64,000 nt of DNA, from positions 1 through 64,000 of the forward strand of contig JAFDWN010000026.1 in NCBI GenBank assembly GCA_018268465.1. The letters are read 5' to 3'. Positions 1 through 7,427 of the stretch are shown here, piece by piece (the first letter of the stretch is position 1; each line of letters opens with the position of its first letter). This DNA is from Actinomycetota bacterium (GTDB lineage: Bacteria > Actinomycetota > Actinomycetes > Mycobacteriales > Mycobacteriaceae). Position numbers and translations under genes: made by a program. The notes below the pieces were generated by a model that ran no database searches, was not told where the DNA came from, and saw only the letters and a list, made by a program, of their open reading frames with translations.

Positions 1-21
1 CTCCGGCAGAACCAGAGCGTG

Positions 22-360
22 TCACAAACCAGGAAAACACGCGGACCGGCGACCGCTGAGGCCGCCGTGTCCGCCGACGCCGTCCGACGACAACTTCTCC
101 GCCGGGCGGTACACACTGCTGAACTCGAACGTGCTGTCGTTGCGCATCAACTCCTCAACCCAGCGGCGCCGGTCGGCGCCGCACACGACATCCAGACACC
201 GAACACGCCCACTGCCAGCAAACAGAACTCCACCCACCTGAACACCAGGATGAGCGGCGGTTCCGTACACAATCACGCGACTTCCTTCATCCTCGACGCC
301 ACGACGACGACCCTCAGGCCTAAGACGACCTTCGGCCGGTCGATGTCGTTGTCCGGTCAT
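22..360 (-). CDS. Small hypothetical protein (112 aa), second gene of a coupled pair
   Basis: I do not recognise the family. The ATG at 360 overlaps the TGA of the upstream gene (ATGA), which favours this start over the GTG at 366 and suggests translational coupling. The frame reads like a folded small protein from about residue 25 to 95, with a beta-rich central part followed by an Arg/Glu-rich segment; the last 20 residues are Gly/Ser-rich. No signal peptide, membrane segment or catalytic motif is visible. Because it lies beside toxin-antitoxin and defence-like genes it could be an immunity or antitoxin-type protein, but that is a guess from context only. Confidence 0.5.
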   Translation of the reverse strand: MTGQRHRPAEGRLRPEGRRRGVEDEGSRVIVYGTAAHPGVQVGGVLFAGSGRVRCLDVVCGADRRRWVEELMRNDSTFEFSSVYRPAEKLSSDGVGGHGGLSGRRSACFPGL

Positions 361-665
361 AACCACTCCGCGGCGATATACCGCTCGAACGCCTTCATAC
401 CTCGCACCCGCATGAGTTCCTCGTGCAACGGCGACGACTCAATGACCGCCACGAACCCGGCGGCCTCACGGCGAGCAGGATCGCTCACCACGGTGCGCAC
501 CTTCCACCCCAACGATCGGCCAGCGCGCCGACCCAAGGCCCGCACCTTCGCGATCTCCTCACGATCGGCCTCACGACAATCGCAGCCATACTGACCGGTC
601 GACCGCAACGCGGCGACGATCCGATCAAACACCAAGCGATCCAGGCCAGTCGGTTCCGTACCCAT
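357..665 (-). CDS. Small hypothetical protein (102 aa), first gene of a coupled pair
   Basis: An unrecognised protein of 102 residues rich in Arg, Glu and Asp, probably helical and cytoplasmic. ATG at 665 is preceded by a purine-rich AAGGGAAAG about 6 bases upstream, an acceptable ribosome binding site. It contains a short Cys-x-Cys (residues 28-30) and a pattern typical of small actinobacterial proteins of unknown role. It overlaps the next gene by four bases (ATGA). The codon use, with GC in the third position, matches the neighbours, which supports a real gene. Confidence 0.55.
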   Translation of the reverse strand: MGTEPTGLDRLVFDRIVAALRSTGQYGCDCREADREEIAKVRALGRRAGRSLGWKVRTVVSDPARREAAGFVAVIESSPLHEELMRVRGMKAFERYIAAEWL

Positions 666-677
666 CCGCGCTTTCCC

Positions 678-890
678 TTACGCATCCCCAGCGCGGCCGC
701 CGAGGCAACGCGAGTCCAGGACACCGACACCGACACCGACAGCGACGGCGTCGATCTCCACGGTCCACCACTTCCTCGCCCGCCGATGCCGATGAACGGT
801 TCCAGGGTTATCGGCATCCGTGAACGGCCGGTCGAGCACGTTGGCGCCTGCGATCGTCAACCGGATCGGAAGGTCCAGGTATCCAGGCAC
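678..890 (-). CDS. Possible small hypothetical protein (70 aa)
   Basis: A possible third gene of the same small-gene run. GTG at 890 opens a frame ending in TAA 12 bases before the next start. The first 50 residues look protein-like (alternating hydrophobic and charged residues), whereas residues 50-57 come from a GTCGGT short repeat and read as Val-Gly repeats. No convincing ribosome binding site is seen before the GTG. It may be a remnant rather than an intact gene. Confidence 0.3.
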   Translation of the reverse strand: MPGYLDLPIRLTIAGANVLDRPFTDADNPGTVHRHRRARKWWTVEIDAVAVGVGVGVLDSRCLGGRAGDA

Positions 891-1273
891 GCTCGAAGGG
901 GGTAATTCAGGTTCTGTCGTTACGCATCACCACTTCTCGCCGTTGCGGCGCCACTTCGGCGCGGCAGGACATCGGTTCACCGAGCGCGCCCGCCACCCGC
1001 ACCCCGGAACCGACGCCCACTCAAGCAGCAGAATGGACGCAAGTTCCGGACCGCGGTCACGTGGCTTTCCTTCCTCGACGCAACAACGGCCCTTACCTCG
1101 TCGAAGCATCCAATCGGGACGTGCCCGGTACACCGATTGTCACCACTACCGCGACGCCCGAGCCATACCCGTAGCGAGATGTTTGGTCGGATGACGCCGA
1201 CACCGGTGTCGGTGTCGGGGCCATCCCCGTGACACGCCGACCATCGGTTCGACGCATGGGTGGCCGCGGCGTT
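891..1273. other. Stretch without a convincing gene
   Basis: About 380 bases in which no reading frame has good start signals. The minus-strand frame near 927-1133 and a short frame ending near 907 could be decayed gene pieces. Short GGTGTC/GACACC repeats occur at both ends (about 718-745 and 1199-1217). I see no promoter or terminator that I can support. Confidence 0.4.
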
Positions 1274-2068
1274 TCAGTAGATGCGCATTCCGCGCAGCTT
1301 GGCGGCCTCGACGAAGGGCTTGGTGTGCCGGCCGATATCGGAGGTCTCGATCAACGCGACCGGGTCGACGCCGGTTCCGTCGTCGGCGCGGCGCAGCCAC
1401 ATCGCCCAATTGTCCAATGTGCTGCCCCATTTCGAGGGATACACGATCCCATGCGGACGGTCACCATCCTCGAGGACCGAGTTGCGAACCCAGGTCGCGA
1501 TCCCCGTGGTCAGCTCCTTGAACTCCTCCGAGGAACTGGTCAGTTCACTGAGCGTCAGCTGCCCAATACCGCACTGCGCCAACAGCGTCGGGCCCAATTC
1601 CCGGGATATCACCGACACCGACTCCGCACCGGTGACGTCCACGAACCAGCCATCCTCCGGCATCGCCAACTCATACAGCGAGCGGGTTTGGCGCCAGTCC
1701 TGCGGGATGGAGCGATACAACATGCCGCCGTGGGCGGGCAGCTCCCGGGCGACCTGTTCGGCGAACGTCGCCGCGTCCTCGGGGCCGACATCGTCGAACA
1801 ACTCCGACAGCGGTATGGCGGGAGGGTCGGCCCGGATGTACTCCAGGACCTCGACGAACGCGCCGGCCGCCGACGAGGCGCCGTAGATCGTCCGGCCGAG
1901 GGTGTCCCACCGCGACCAGTCCTGCACCGGGGTGCCGCCGGGCACCCGCGGCGGCGGATTCAGCGCACCGAACGTGGTTTTGGCCACCCGGAAGATGCGC
2001 TGCCCCGAACTGGGCACCAGGTTCAACCCCGTCGATGAACAGATGGTCGCACCGGAAGAGAAGCGCAC
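1274..2068 (-). CDS. RES-domain toxin (NAD+-consuming type)
   Basis: RES-family protein of 264 aa. Characterised members (for example MbcT of M. tuberculosis) consume NAD+ as toxins. The hallmark residues are visible: Arg27 in FRVAK, a second Arg in GRTIY (residues 58-62), Glu in FVEVLEY (71-77), and Ser212 in VYPSKWG followed by a conserved NWAMW. GTG at 2068 gives the standard RES N-terminus. At 264 aa it is longer than MbcT, with an extra segment around residues 83-170, so it belongs to another RES subfamily. It lies 57 bases downstream of the Xre/MbcA/ParS-like antitoxin gene on the same strand, the usual antitoxin-first order. The catalytic activity is inferred from family, not shown here. 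Confidence 0.85.
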   Translation of the reverse strand: MRFSSGATICSSTGLNLVPSSGQRIFRVAKTTFGALNPPPRVPGGTPVQDWSRWDTLGRTIYGASSAAGAFVEVLEYIRADPPAIPLSELFDDVGPEDAATFAEQVARELPAHGGMLYRSIPQDWRQTRSLYELAMPEDGWFVDVTGAESVSVISRELGPTLLAQCGIGQLTLSELTSSSEEFKELTTGIATWVRNSVLEDGDRPHGIVYPSKWGSTLDNWAMWLRRADDGTGVDPVALIETSDIGRHTKPFVEAAKLRGMRIY

Positions 2069-2125
2069 CTACACCTGCCCCCTCATCCGCAGCGGTCGCG
2101 GCCGAGTATAGGGACGGGCCCCGAC

Positions 2126-2515
2126 TCAGGCGTGATAGGTGTCGGTCAGGAACGCCTCGACCGCACTGTAAACGGCCGGGAACTTGTCCTCACGCACCAA
2201 CTCGGCCGGCGTCACCCCGCCCAGCCGGGGGTTCGCCGAGATCAGCCAGCTGCGGGCGACCTGATCGTTCTCCGCATCCTCGATCGACCGGAACACCGCG
2301 TGCGCGGCCCGAAGCCGCCCGGCCTTGTCATCCGACGGCACGGCATGCGCGGGATCCGACGGGGGTGCCGCCCAGCGTGCCGGCATCGCCCGGCTCTTCG
2401 ACCCCGCGATATAGGCGGTCAACGTTCGCCCCAACCGACTCAACAGAAAGGCGGCGACCTCATGGGTGTCCATCCGCGCGGTGCCATCCGCCGCCCTCAC
2501 CAGCACATCAGACAT
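2126..2515 (-). CDS. Antitoxin with Xre/MbcA/ParS toxin-binding domain
   Basis: Predicted partner of the RES toxin, 129 aa. The C-terminus carries the DUF2384-type toxin-binding pattern: SWLISANPRLGG (residues 89-100) followed by TPAELV and a hydrophobic helix ending the protein. The N-terminal half holds a helical segment (about 18-50) that could be the Xre-like DNA-binding part. ATG at 2515 is preceded by AGGAGG nine bases upstream, so I prefer it to the TTG at 2554. Antitoxins of this family neutralise the RES enzyme and repress their own promoter; the AT-rich region upstream fits such an operator. Confidence 0.82.
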   Translation of the reverse strand: MSDVLVRAADGTARMDTHEVAAFLLSRLGRTLTAYIAGSKSRAMPARWAAPPSDPAHAVPSDDKAGRLRAAHAVFRSIEDAENDQVARSWLISANPRLGGVTPAELVREDKFPAVYSAVEAFLTDTYHA

Positions 2516-2823
2516 CCGAAACCACCTCCTCACCCGATCCTGCACTCCAGACAACGATATAAGAGGCCGTAATAGTTCGCAAAGTATCGCAGTAGTGCTC
2601 TAATAATATCCCTTTAATGTGGCTAAAAGAAACGGAACCAACGGCCAGGGGCTGACATTAGCCGAGGTCGACGTGCCGAGGTTCCCCGGCAAGTACTGCC
2701 GGAGCGATGGCAAACCAACTGCTACCCGCTGGCCAGACTGCGCTTGCGGAGTGTCCGGCCAGGTGTGTCGGTGCCGGACCGTAACCTGAACACCGACGAG
2801 CTACCCTTTCTGGAGGATTAATC
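2516..2823. promoter_or_regulatory. Divergent intergenic region, AT-rich promoter of the TA pair
   Basis: About 300 bases between the antitoxin gene (minus) and the Pro-rich gene (plus). Positions 2560-2635 are strikingly AT-rich for this genome, with TATATC and TATTAC-type elements on the minus strand and an imperfect palindrome GCAGTAGTGC near 2590, as expected for a toxin-antitoxin promoter/operator. A GGAGG at about 2812 serves the plus-strand gene. No gene is seen inside. Confidence 0.5.
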
Positions 2824-3021
2824 GTGGCCGATCAGGATTCCCCGCCGGCTCAGCCGCCAGCACCAGCGCCATCGAGTCCGCCGCCGGCGCCGAAACCCCC
2901 GCCGCCTCCGATTCACTGGGAAACCGAAACAAGTACCCGCAGTCAGGAACCGTCCTCTCTGGGCACTGCCGCGCTCGAGGTTGTCCGGACGGTGATCCAC
3001 GGCGACGCCAGCGATGGATGA
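2824..3021 (+). CDS. Proline-rich small protein (65 aa)
   Basis: GTG at 2824 follows a good GGAGG eight bases upstream. Residues 8-31 are dominated by Pro, Ala and Ser; the remainder is polar with a short hydrophobic helix near the end. No domain is recognised. It overlaps the start of the next gene by eight bases, so the two are likely co-translated, and the low-complexity tail could be a linker or docking peptide for the membrane partner. An alternative is that it is a spurious frame, but the ribosome binding site and overlap argue for translation. Confidence 0.5.
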   Translation: MADQDSPPAQPPAPAPSSPPPAPKPPPPPIHWETETSTRSQEPSSLGTAALEVVRTVIHGDASDG

Positions 3022-3514
3022 CGATCAAGGCCTGGAGTGGGTCAGCTTCATTGGTAAGGAACTCGACCGAGAGTACGACCGTCGCGATGTCCTCAACGCC
3101 CGTTCGTCCACGGCGATCACGAGCGCTACCGCCGTGGTGACCGTGTCGTTGGCGGTGATGGCCGTCGCCAAGGGCGAGCATTTCACGGTCCACGGCATTG
3201 GGCCCGTTCTGCTGCTCGTTGCATTTCTGGTTTTACTCCTGCTGGCTGCCGTCTTGAGCATCTTGGCCGGCGCGAGCGGTGGACGATTCACCGTGGCTGC
3301 ACCGCAAGACATGCGCCGCATGCTCGGCAACGAACTCTGGGGAACCGATACCGTCGACGCGCGTAACCACACCGCCGAACTCAACATACGGGCGATTCAG
3401 ACTTTGCGACACGGCAATTCCATCAAGTACCGATTCCTCGTACTGGCACTGTCTGTTCAGGCCGTCGGCGTTTTTGTCCTCGGCACCTTCGCAGTCTGGG
3501 TCATGGCCATATAG
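3014..3514 (+). CDS. Three-helix membrane protein, Pycsar-effector/SLATT-like architecture
   Basis: A 166 aa protein with a charged N-terminal helix (residues 7-30, EL-DREYDRRD pattern), then hydrophobic segments at about 33-52, 62-86 and 141-165, separated by a cytosolic-type polar stretch. The N-terminal EYxRR-x-x-LxxR helix leading straight into the first membrane segment resembles the transmembrane effectors of Pycsar (PycTM) and SLATT families that are proposed to damage the membrane after phage sensing. The resemblance is by eye. No nucleotide cyclase lies next to it, only the Pro-rich partner, so a lone Pycsar assignment is uncertain. Confidence 0.5.
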   Translation: MDDDQGLEWVSFIGKELDREYDRRDVLNARSSTAITSATAVVTVSLAVMAVAKGEHFTVHGIGPVLLLVAFLVLLLLAAVLSILAGASGGRFTVAAPQDMRRMLGNELWGTDTVDARNHTAELNIRAIQTLRHGNSIKYRFLVLALSVQAVGVFVLGTFAVWVMAI

Positions 3515-3607
3515 CCCTTGAACTCCAGACTCTTCCCAGCCCTAACAATGCGTTCTGGACAGCGCCCTAGGTTGAGACGTACGCGTGCGGAGAGGTAACG
3601 AGACACG

Positions 3608-4102
3608 GTGGCAGAGGATTTCCCACTCGAGCGCAACACCACGCTGGGGCAGTTCTGGCTTCCTGGTGCAGAAGAGAAGGTTGTCACCGGGCTGCTGCGA
3701 ATTGTCGAATCTGACATACACGTCGAAGTCAGCCCGGGCTTGGTTCCGATGCACACGTTCGAGCAGATGGGGCCCGGCCAATGGAGTATAAGGGCGACCG
3801 ACGATCCGCCCGACATGGTTGTGCTGGGCTCCATTCCGGTCAGTCCCGGCCGCGTCACGATATGGGACGTCGCCGCGGCCACAACGCAGGCGAATATGGG
3901 TGTTCCCGCTTCGGCCCGTTTTCCGCTCGGCCCGTCATGGTGTCCTCCTGCCAAGGACTGCCGAAGGCGTTTGCCTGAGAGACGGCATGGCGTCGGCGGC
4001 CGGCATAACGGGTCTGCGGTTGTCGAAAGTAACCATGGCGCGAGGGAATTCGCCGTGGCCCCGCAGTTGACACTGGCCACTTCTGGCGGCGGGTTTCGGT
4101 AG
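3608..4102 (+). pseudogene. Truncated ApeA-like N-terminal domain (broken gene)
   Basis: The first about 98 residues resemble the N-terminal beta domain of ApeA-type HEPN defence proteins: a GxFWLPG motif at residues 14-20, then VxGxL and a beta-rich run to WDVAAATTQ. At about nucleotide 3900 the protein-like character stops and the frame continues as Pro/Arg-rich nonsense to a stop at 4102. Intact ApeA proteins are several hundred residues with a C-terminal HEPN RNase, which is missing. The GTG at 3608 has only a weak ribosome site. I interpret it as the 5-prime remnant of a defence gene cut by a deletion or recombination; the family call is by motif only. Confidence 0.5.
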
Positions 4103-4162
4103 TCGTCGAGGATCCACGAGATGACGCTCTGTGCGGCAGAACGCGCAAGTGCTCCGCCGGTC

Positions 4163-5074
4163 TCAGGAATCGCCCTCCTCGGAGGCACTGATCACCGTTG
4201 ATGGTGCGGTGGCGGTCCAACTGCCGAGCATGCGTAGCTGGTCGATGGCGGCGCTGCCCGGCAACGAATAGTAGAAGGTGACGACGTGTCCGGCGTCGGC
4301 GTCGAACGGGAATGTTTCGTAGCCGAGTTCGATGTCGCCGATGAGGTCGTGGTGCATGACCTTGACGCCGTGGTCGTGCAGCACGACGTCGTGGTCGGCC
4401 CACAGCTGAGCGAAAAGTGTGCTGCGCATAGTGAGTTCGCCGATGAGTGCGTTGAGCTGTCCGTCGTGCGGGGTGCGGCCGGCCTCGGCGCGCAGCATCC
4501 CCACACACGTCGCGGCGATGGAGTGCAGATCGAGATAGAAGTGCTCGGCGGCCGGGTCGAGGAACACGTAGCGGGCCAGATTGACCGGCGCCGGCGGAAC
4601 CGATCGCGTCGGACTGGTCAGTGCCGAGGTGAACAGTGCCCGCGCCAATGGGTTGACGGCCAGGATGTCCAGCCGGCGGGTGTGCGCCATAACGGGAACG
4701 TCGCCGACCGCGTTCACCAGATGCTCGGCGCCGGCCCGCAGCCGCGGCACGGATCGGCTTCTGCGCGGTGCCCGGCGACGCTCGCTGGGCGTGGCGGCGC
4801 GGGCCAGGTCGAAGAGATAGGCACGCTCGGCGGCGTCGAGCTTCAGCGCGTGGGCGATGGCGTCCAGAACAGTGTCGGACACCCCGGCCAGGTTCCCCTT
4901 CTCCAGCCGCGTGTAGTAGTCGACGGACACCCCGGCCAGGATGGCGACTTCTTCGCGCCGCAGCCCGGGCACTCGCCGCGGTCCGCCGAAGCTCGGCAGG
5001 CCAACGTCGGCGGGTTCCAGTCGGGCGCGCCGACTGCGCAGGAAGTCACCCACCTCGGGGCTCTTGGGACTCAT
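4163..5074 (-). CDS. XRE-family regulator with MmyB-like ligand-binding domain
   Basis: A 303 aa transcriptional regulator. Residues about 35-60 form an XRE helix-turn-helix (LRREEVAILAGVSVDYYTRL), and residues about 110-290 match the MmyB/MLTR ligand-binding fold common in actinobacterial regulators of this length, with LAVNPLARAL and a YVFLDP-type motif. It is transcribed divergently from the hydrolase operon starting at 5176, with only about 100 bases between, so it probably controls that operon and itself in response to a small hydrophobic ligand. ATG at 5074 is the natural start. Confidence 0.88.
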   Translation of the reverse strand: MSPKSPEVGDFLRSRRARLEPADVGLPSFGGPRRVPGLRREEVAILAGVSVDYYTRLEKGNLAGVSDTVLDAIAHALKLDAAERAYLFDLARAATPSERRRAPRRSRSVPRLRAGAEHLVNAVGDVPVMAHTRRLDILAVNPLARALFTSALTSPTRSVPPAPVNLARYVFLDPAAEHFYLDLHSIAATCVGMLRAEAGRTPHDGQLNALIGELTMRSTLFAQLWADHDVVLHDHGVKVMHHDLIGDIELGYETFPFDADAGHVVTFYYSLPGSAAIDQLRMLGSWTATAPSTVISASEEGDS

Positions 5075-5175
5075 GCCGCCTCACGCTACCCATGCCCACA
5101 GGGTCCAGCCGGGTTCTGCGAGAACCCCCTTGGCAGGGCCTTGTCGGGCTCGGGCGGCCGGTTGAACATGGTGGC

Positions 5176-6093
5176 ATGAGCAACAACATCGATATTCAGA
5201 CCCGCAACGGCTATGGCACCACGCTGTCGGCGGTGATCAATTTCCCGCCCGGGTTCGACGAGTCCGAGCACTACCCGGCGGTGGTGGTGTCGCACCCCGG
5301 CGGTGGCGTCAAGGAGCAGACCGCGGGCCTGTACGCCGCCAAGGTCGCCGAAGCCGGATTCGTCACCATCGCCTACGACGCGTCGTTCCAGGGTGCCAGC
5401 ACCGGCACGCCCCGCCAGTTGGAGAACCCCGCCATTCGGACCGAGGACGTCAGCGCCGTCATCGACTACTTCACGACGCTGCCCTACGTCGATGACGATC
5501 GGATCGGTGCCATGGGCATCTGTGCCGGTGCCGGTTACACCGTCAACGCCGCGATCGACGATCCGCGGATCAAGGCGGTCGGGACGGTCAGCATGGTCAA
5601 CATCGGCCAGATGTTCCGCAACGGCTGGGACGGCTCGGTCGCCGACGCCGACGCCTCCCCTCTGTTGGAGCAGGCCGCCAAAGCGCGGACCGCCGGCGCC
5701 GACGGTTCGGCCGGCGACCAGTTCCCGCTGGCGCCGCTGCACAAGGAGGACGCGCCGAACCCCGAGCTGGAAGAGGCCTGGGAGTACTACCACACGCCAC
5801 GCTGCGAGCACCCCAACGCGCCGGGCTGGATGACCACCCGCAGTCTGAGCCAGATCATCACCTACGACGCATTCCACAAGGCCGAGGCATTCCTCACCCA
5901 ACCCCTGCTCGTCATCGCCGGCAGCGAGGCCGGCTCGAAGTGGATGAGCGACGACGCGTATGCGCGGGCCGCCAGCGGCGACAAGACATTTCACGTCGTG
6001 CAGGGCGCCAACCACATGTCGCTCTACGACGGTGAGAAGGAAGTCGACGAAGCGGTCAGCCAACTGGGTTCGTTCTTCACCAAGAAGCTCTGA
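5176..6093 (+). CDS. Alpha/beta hydrolase, DLH/YcjY-like, Cys nucleophile (305 aa)
   Basis: Dienelactone-hydrolase-like alpha/beta hydrolase. The nucleophile elbow is GICAGAG with Cys116 in place of the usual Ser, and a late His lies in GANHMSLYD near residue 280. An SHPGGGVKEQT segment at 39-49 is typical of this subgroup, where it forms the oxyanion region. ATG at 5176 follows a short in-frame-stop remnant; the gene ends in an ATGA overlap with the next gene. A close paralogue is at 7428. The likely substrate is an ester, lactone or peroxide-like compound, unknown. Confidence 0.85.
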   Translation: MSNNIDIQTRNGYGTTLSAVINFPPGFDESEHYPAVVVSHPGGGVKEQTAGLYAAKVAEAGFVTIAYDASFQGASTGTPRQLENPAIRTEDVSAVIDYFTTLPYVDDDRIGAMGICAGAGYTVNAAIDDPRIKAVGTVSMVNIGQMFRNGWDGSVADADASPLLEQAAKARTAGADGSAGDQFPLAPLHKEDAPNPELEEAWEYYHTPRCEHPNAPGWMTTRSLSQIITYDAFHKAEAFLTQPLLVIAGSEAGSKWMSDDAYARAASGDKTFHVVQGANHMSLYDGEKEVDEAVSQLGSFFTKKL

Positions 6094-7007
6094 TGACCGA
6101 GCTTCTCGAAGCCGACGCGTTAAGCGCCTTCGTTGACGGGATGGCGGACTTCTTCGCCACCAGTACCCGAACCCCGATCTTGCGCCGGCCCGACGAATAC
6201 GGCCTTGCTTACGAGGACGTGTTCTTCCCGTCCATGGACGGGGTGACCCTCGACGGCTGGGTCATTCCCGCTGAATCCGACAAGTTGGTGATCTGCAATC
6301 ACTTCATGCCCGGCAACCGCTACGGCTACCCCGGGCATCTCGAGCCGTGGACCAATGCGGGCGGGTTCGAGGTGAACTTCCTGCCGCAATACCAGGCTCT
6401 GCACGACGCCGGCTACAACGTGCTCACCTACGATCTGCGCAACCACGGACTGAGCAACACCGGTAACGGCGGCGTGGTGGGGATCGGCAATCTGGAATAC
6501 CGCGACGTGATCGGTTCGCTGCGGTACGCCGGGGCCCGGTGGCCGGACTTCCAGATCGGTTTGCTCAGTGTGTGTTTGGGCGCCAACTCCACAATGGTCG
6601 CCATGGATCGCCACCCCAAGGAGTTCACGCGCGTGCAGACGATGATCGCTCTTCAGCCGACCTCGACATGGCCGATCATCGAACGGGCCGCTGAGGGTCT
6701 GGGGCTGGACCCCGGGGCCGCCGCTTCGGCCTTCGACGATGCGATCCGGCGGCGGACCGGCTTCCGTCTCGACGGATTGCCGCCTCTAGAGCACGCCACG
6801 GCGGTGACGATTCCGACGCTGCTCGCTCAGGTTCATCAGGACTCCACCACCAAAGTCGCTGCGGTGCAGGAGATGTTCGACAACATCGCCGCGGCGGTCA
6901 AGCACCTGCACTGGATCGAGGGCACCACCGAACGGTTCCAGGGTTACAACTACTTCAGCCGCAACCCCCAAGTCATGATCGACTGGTTCGACAGCCACAT
7001 CCACTGA
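6093..7007 (+). CDS. Alpha/beta hydrolase (304 aa), Cys at the nucleophile elbow
   Basis: A second alpha/beta hydrolase of a different subgroup from its neighbours. The elbow reads LSVCLGANS with Cys161; the oxyanion side is CNHFMPGNR at 68-76, and a candidate acid/base pair lies towards the C-terminus. Its start overlaps the upstream stop (ATGA), so it is translationally coupled to the first hydrolase. Length fits the fold. Function is unassigned; co-expression with two DLH-like enzymes suggests consecutive steps on one substrate class. Confidence 0.8.
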   Translation: MTELLEADALSAFVDGMADFFATSTRTPILRRPDEYGLAYEDVFFPSMDGVTLDGWVIPAESDKLVICNHFMPGNRYGYPGHLEPWTNAGGFEVNFLPQYQALHDAGYNVLTYDLRNHGLSNTGNGGVVGIGNLEYRDVIGSLRYAGARWPDFQIGLLSVCLGANSTMVAMDRHPKEFTRVQTMIALQPTSTWPIIERAAEGLGLDPGAAASAFDDAIRRRTGFRLDGLPPLEHATAVTIPTLLAQVHQDSTTKVAAVQEMFDNIAAAVKHLHWIEGTTERFQGYNYFSRNPQVMIDWFDSHIH

Positions 7008-7042
7008 CGACGCAGTCGTCCCAACACCGAGCGGCCACTGAA

Positions 7043-7408
7043 ATGACCCTAACCACAACAGTCCTCGACGCGATCGGCAGCGCCGAGGAACTGCACATCA
7101 GCGCCTACCGCGCCGACGGCTCCCGCCGCAAAGCGATCCCGATTTGGTCGGTCCGCGTCGGTGACGACCTCTACGTCCGCTCGGCCCTCGGACCCGATGC
7201 GGCGTGGTACCGCAATGCCACCGAGGCCAATCGGCTGTACGTCGAGGCCGGCTCCGTCGCCACGGATGTGGCACTGGATCCGGTTTCGGATGTCAGCGTC
7301 AACGCCGCGGTCGACGACGCCTACCGCGCCAAGTATCCGCACGGCGGCAGCGCGACCATCACCATGGTGACCGCGCCCGCCACCACGACTACCGTCAAAC
7401 TCGCCTAA
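7043..7408 (+). CDS. DUF2255 family protein (121 aa)
   Basis: A small beta-barrel protein of the DUF2255 family, which is related to the FMN/F420-binding split-barrel group. Typical segments are seen: an early charged-aromatic helix (EELHISAYRADG), then PIWSVRVGDDLYVRS and a GPDAAWYRNA motif near residues 50-60. It sits between hydrolases of the same operon, 35 bases after the second and 19 before the third. In other actinobacteria this family also accompanies hydrolase or reductase genes. Cofactor binding is possible but not established. Confidence 0.85.
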   Translation: MTLTTTVLDAIGSAEELHISAYRADGSRRKAIPIWSVRVGDDLYVRSALGPDAAWYRNATEANRLYVEAGSVATDVALDPVSDVSVNAAVDDAYRAKYPHGGSATITMVTAPATTTTVKLA

Positions 7409-7427
7409 CCCGAAAGGAATTCGAACA

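Noticed and set aside
718-745. GACACC short tandem repeat considered as the start of a CRISPR or minisatellite
   Set aside because: Only a few 6-bp units, no spacers and no cas genes; it is simple sequence.
3961-4000. Minus strand reads TCTCTCAGGCAAA, the 3-prime signature of glycine riboswitch aptamers, 45 bases before AGGAGG and an ATG at 3936
   Set aside because: The matching 5-prime half (GCCGAAGG-type core and GGAGAG stem) is absent in the preceding 150 bases, so no aptamer can form; at most a remnant or chance match.
4768-5175. Longer plus-strand frame leading into the hydrolase at 5176
   Set aside because: It runs antisense through the XRE regulator, is Arg/Pro-rich, and the hydrolase family begins at the ATG 5176.
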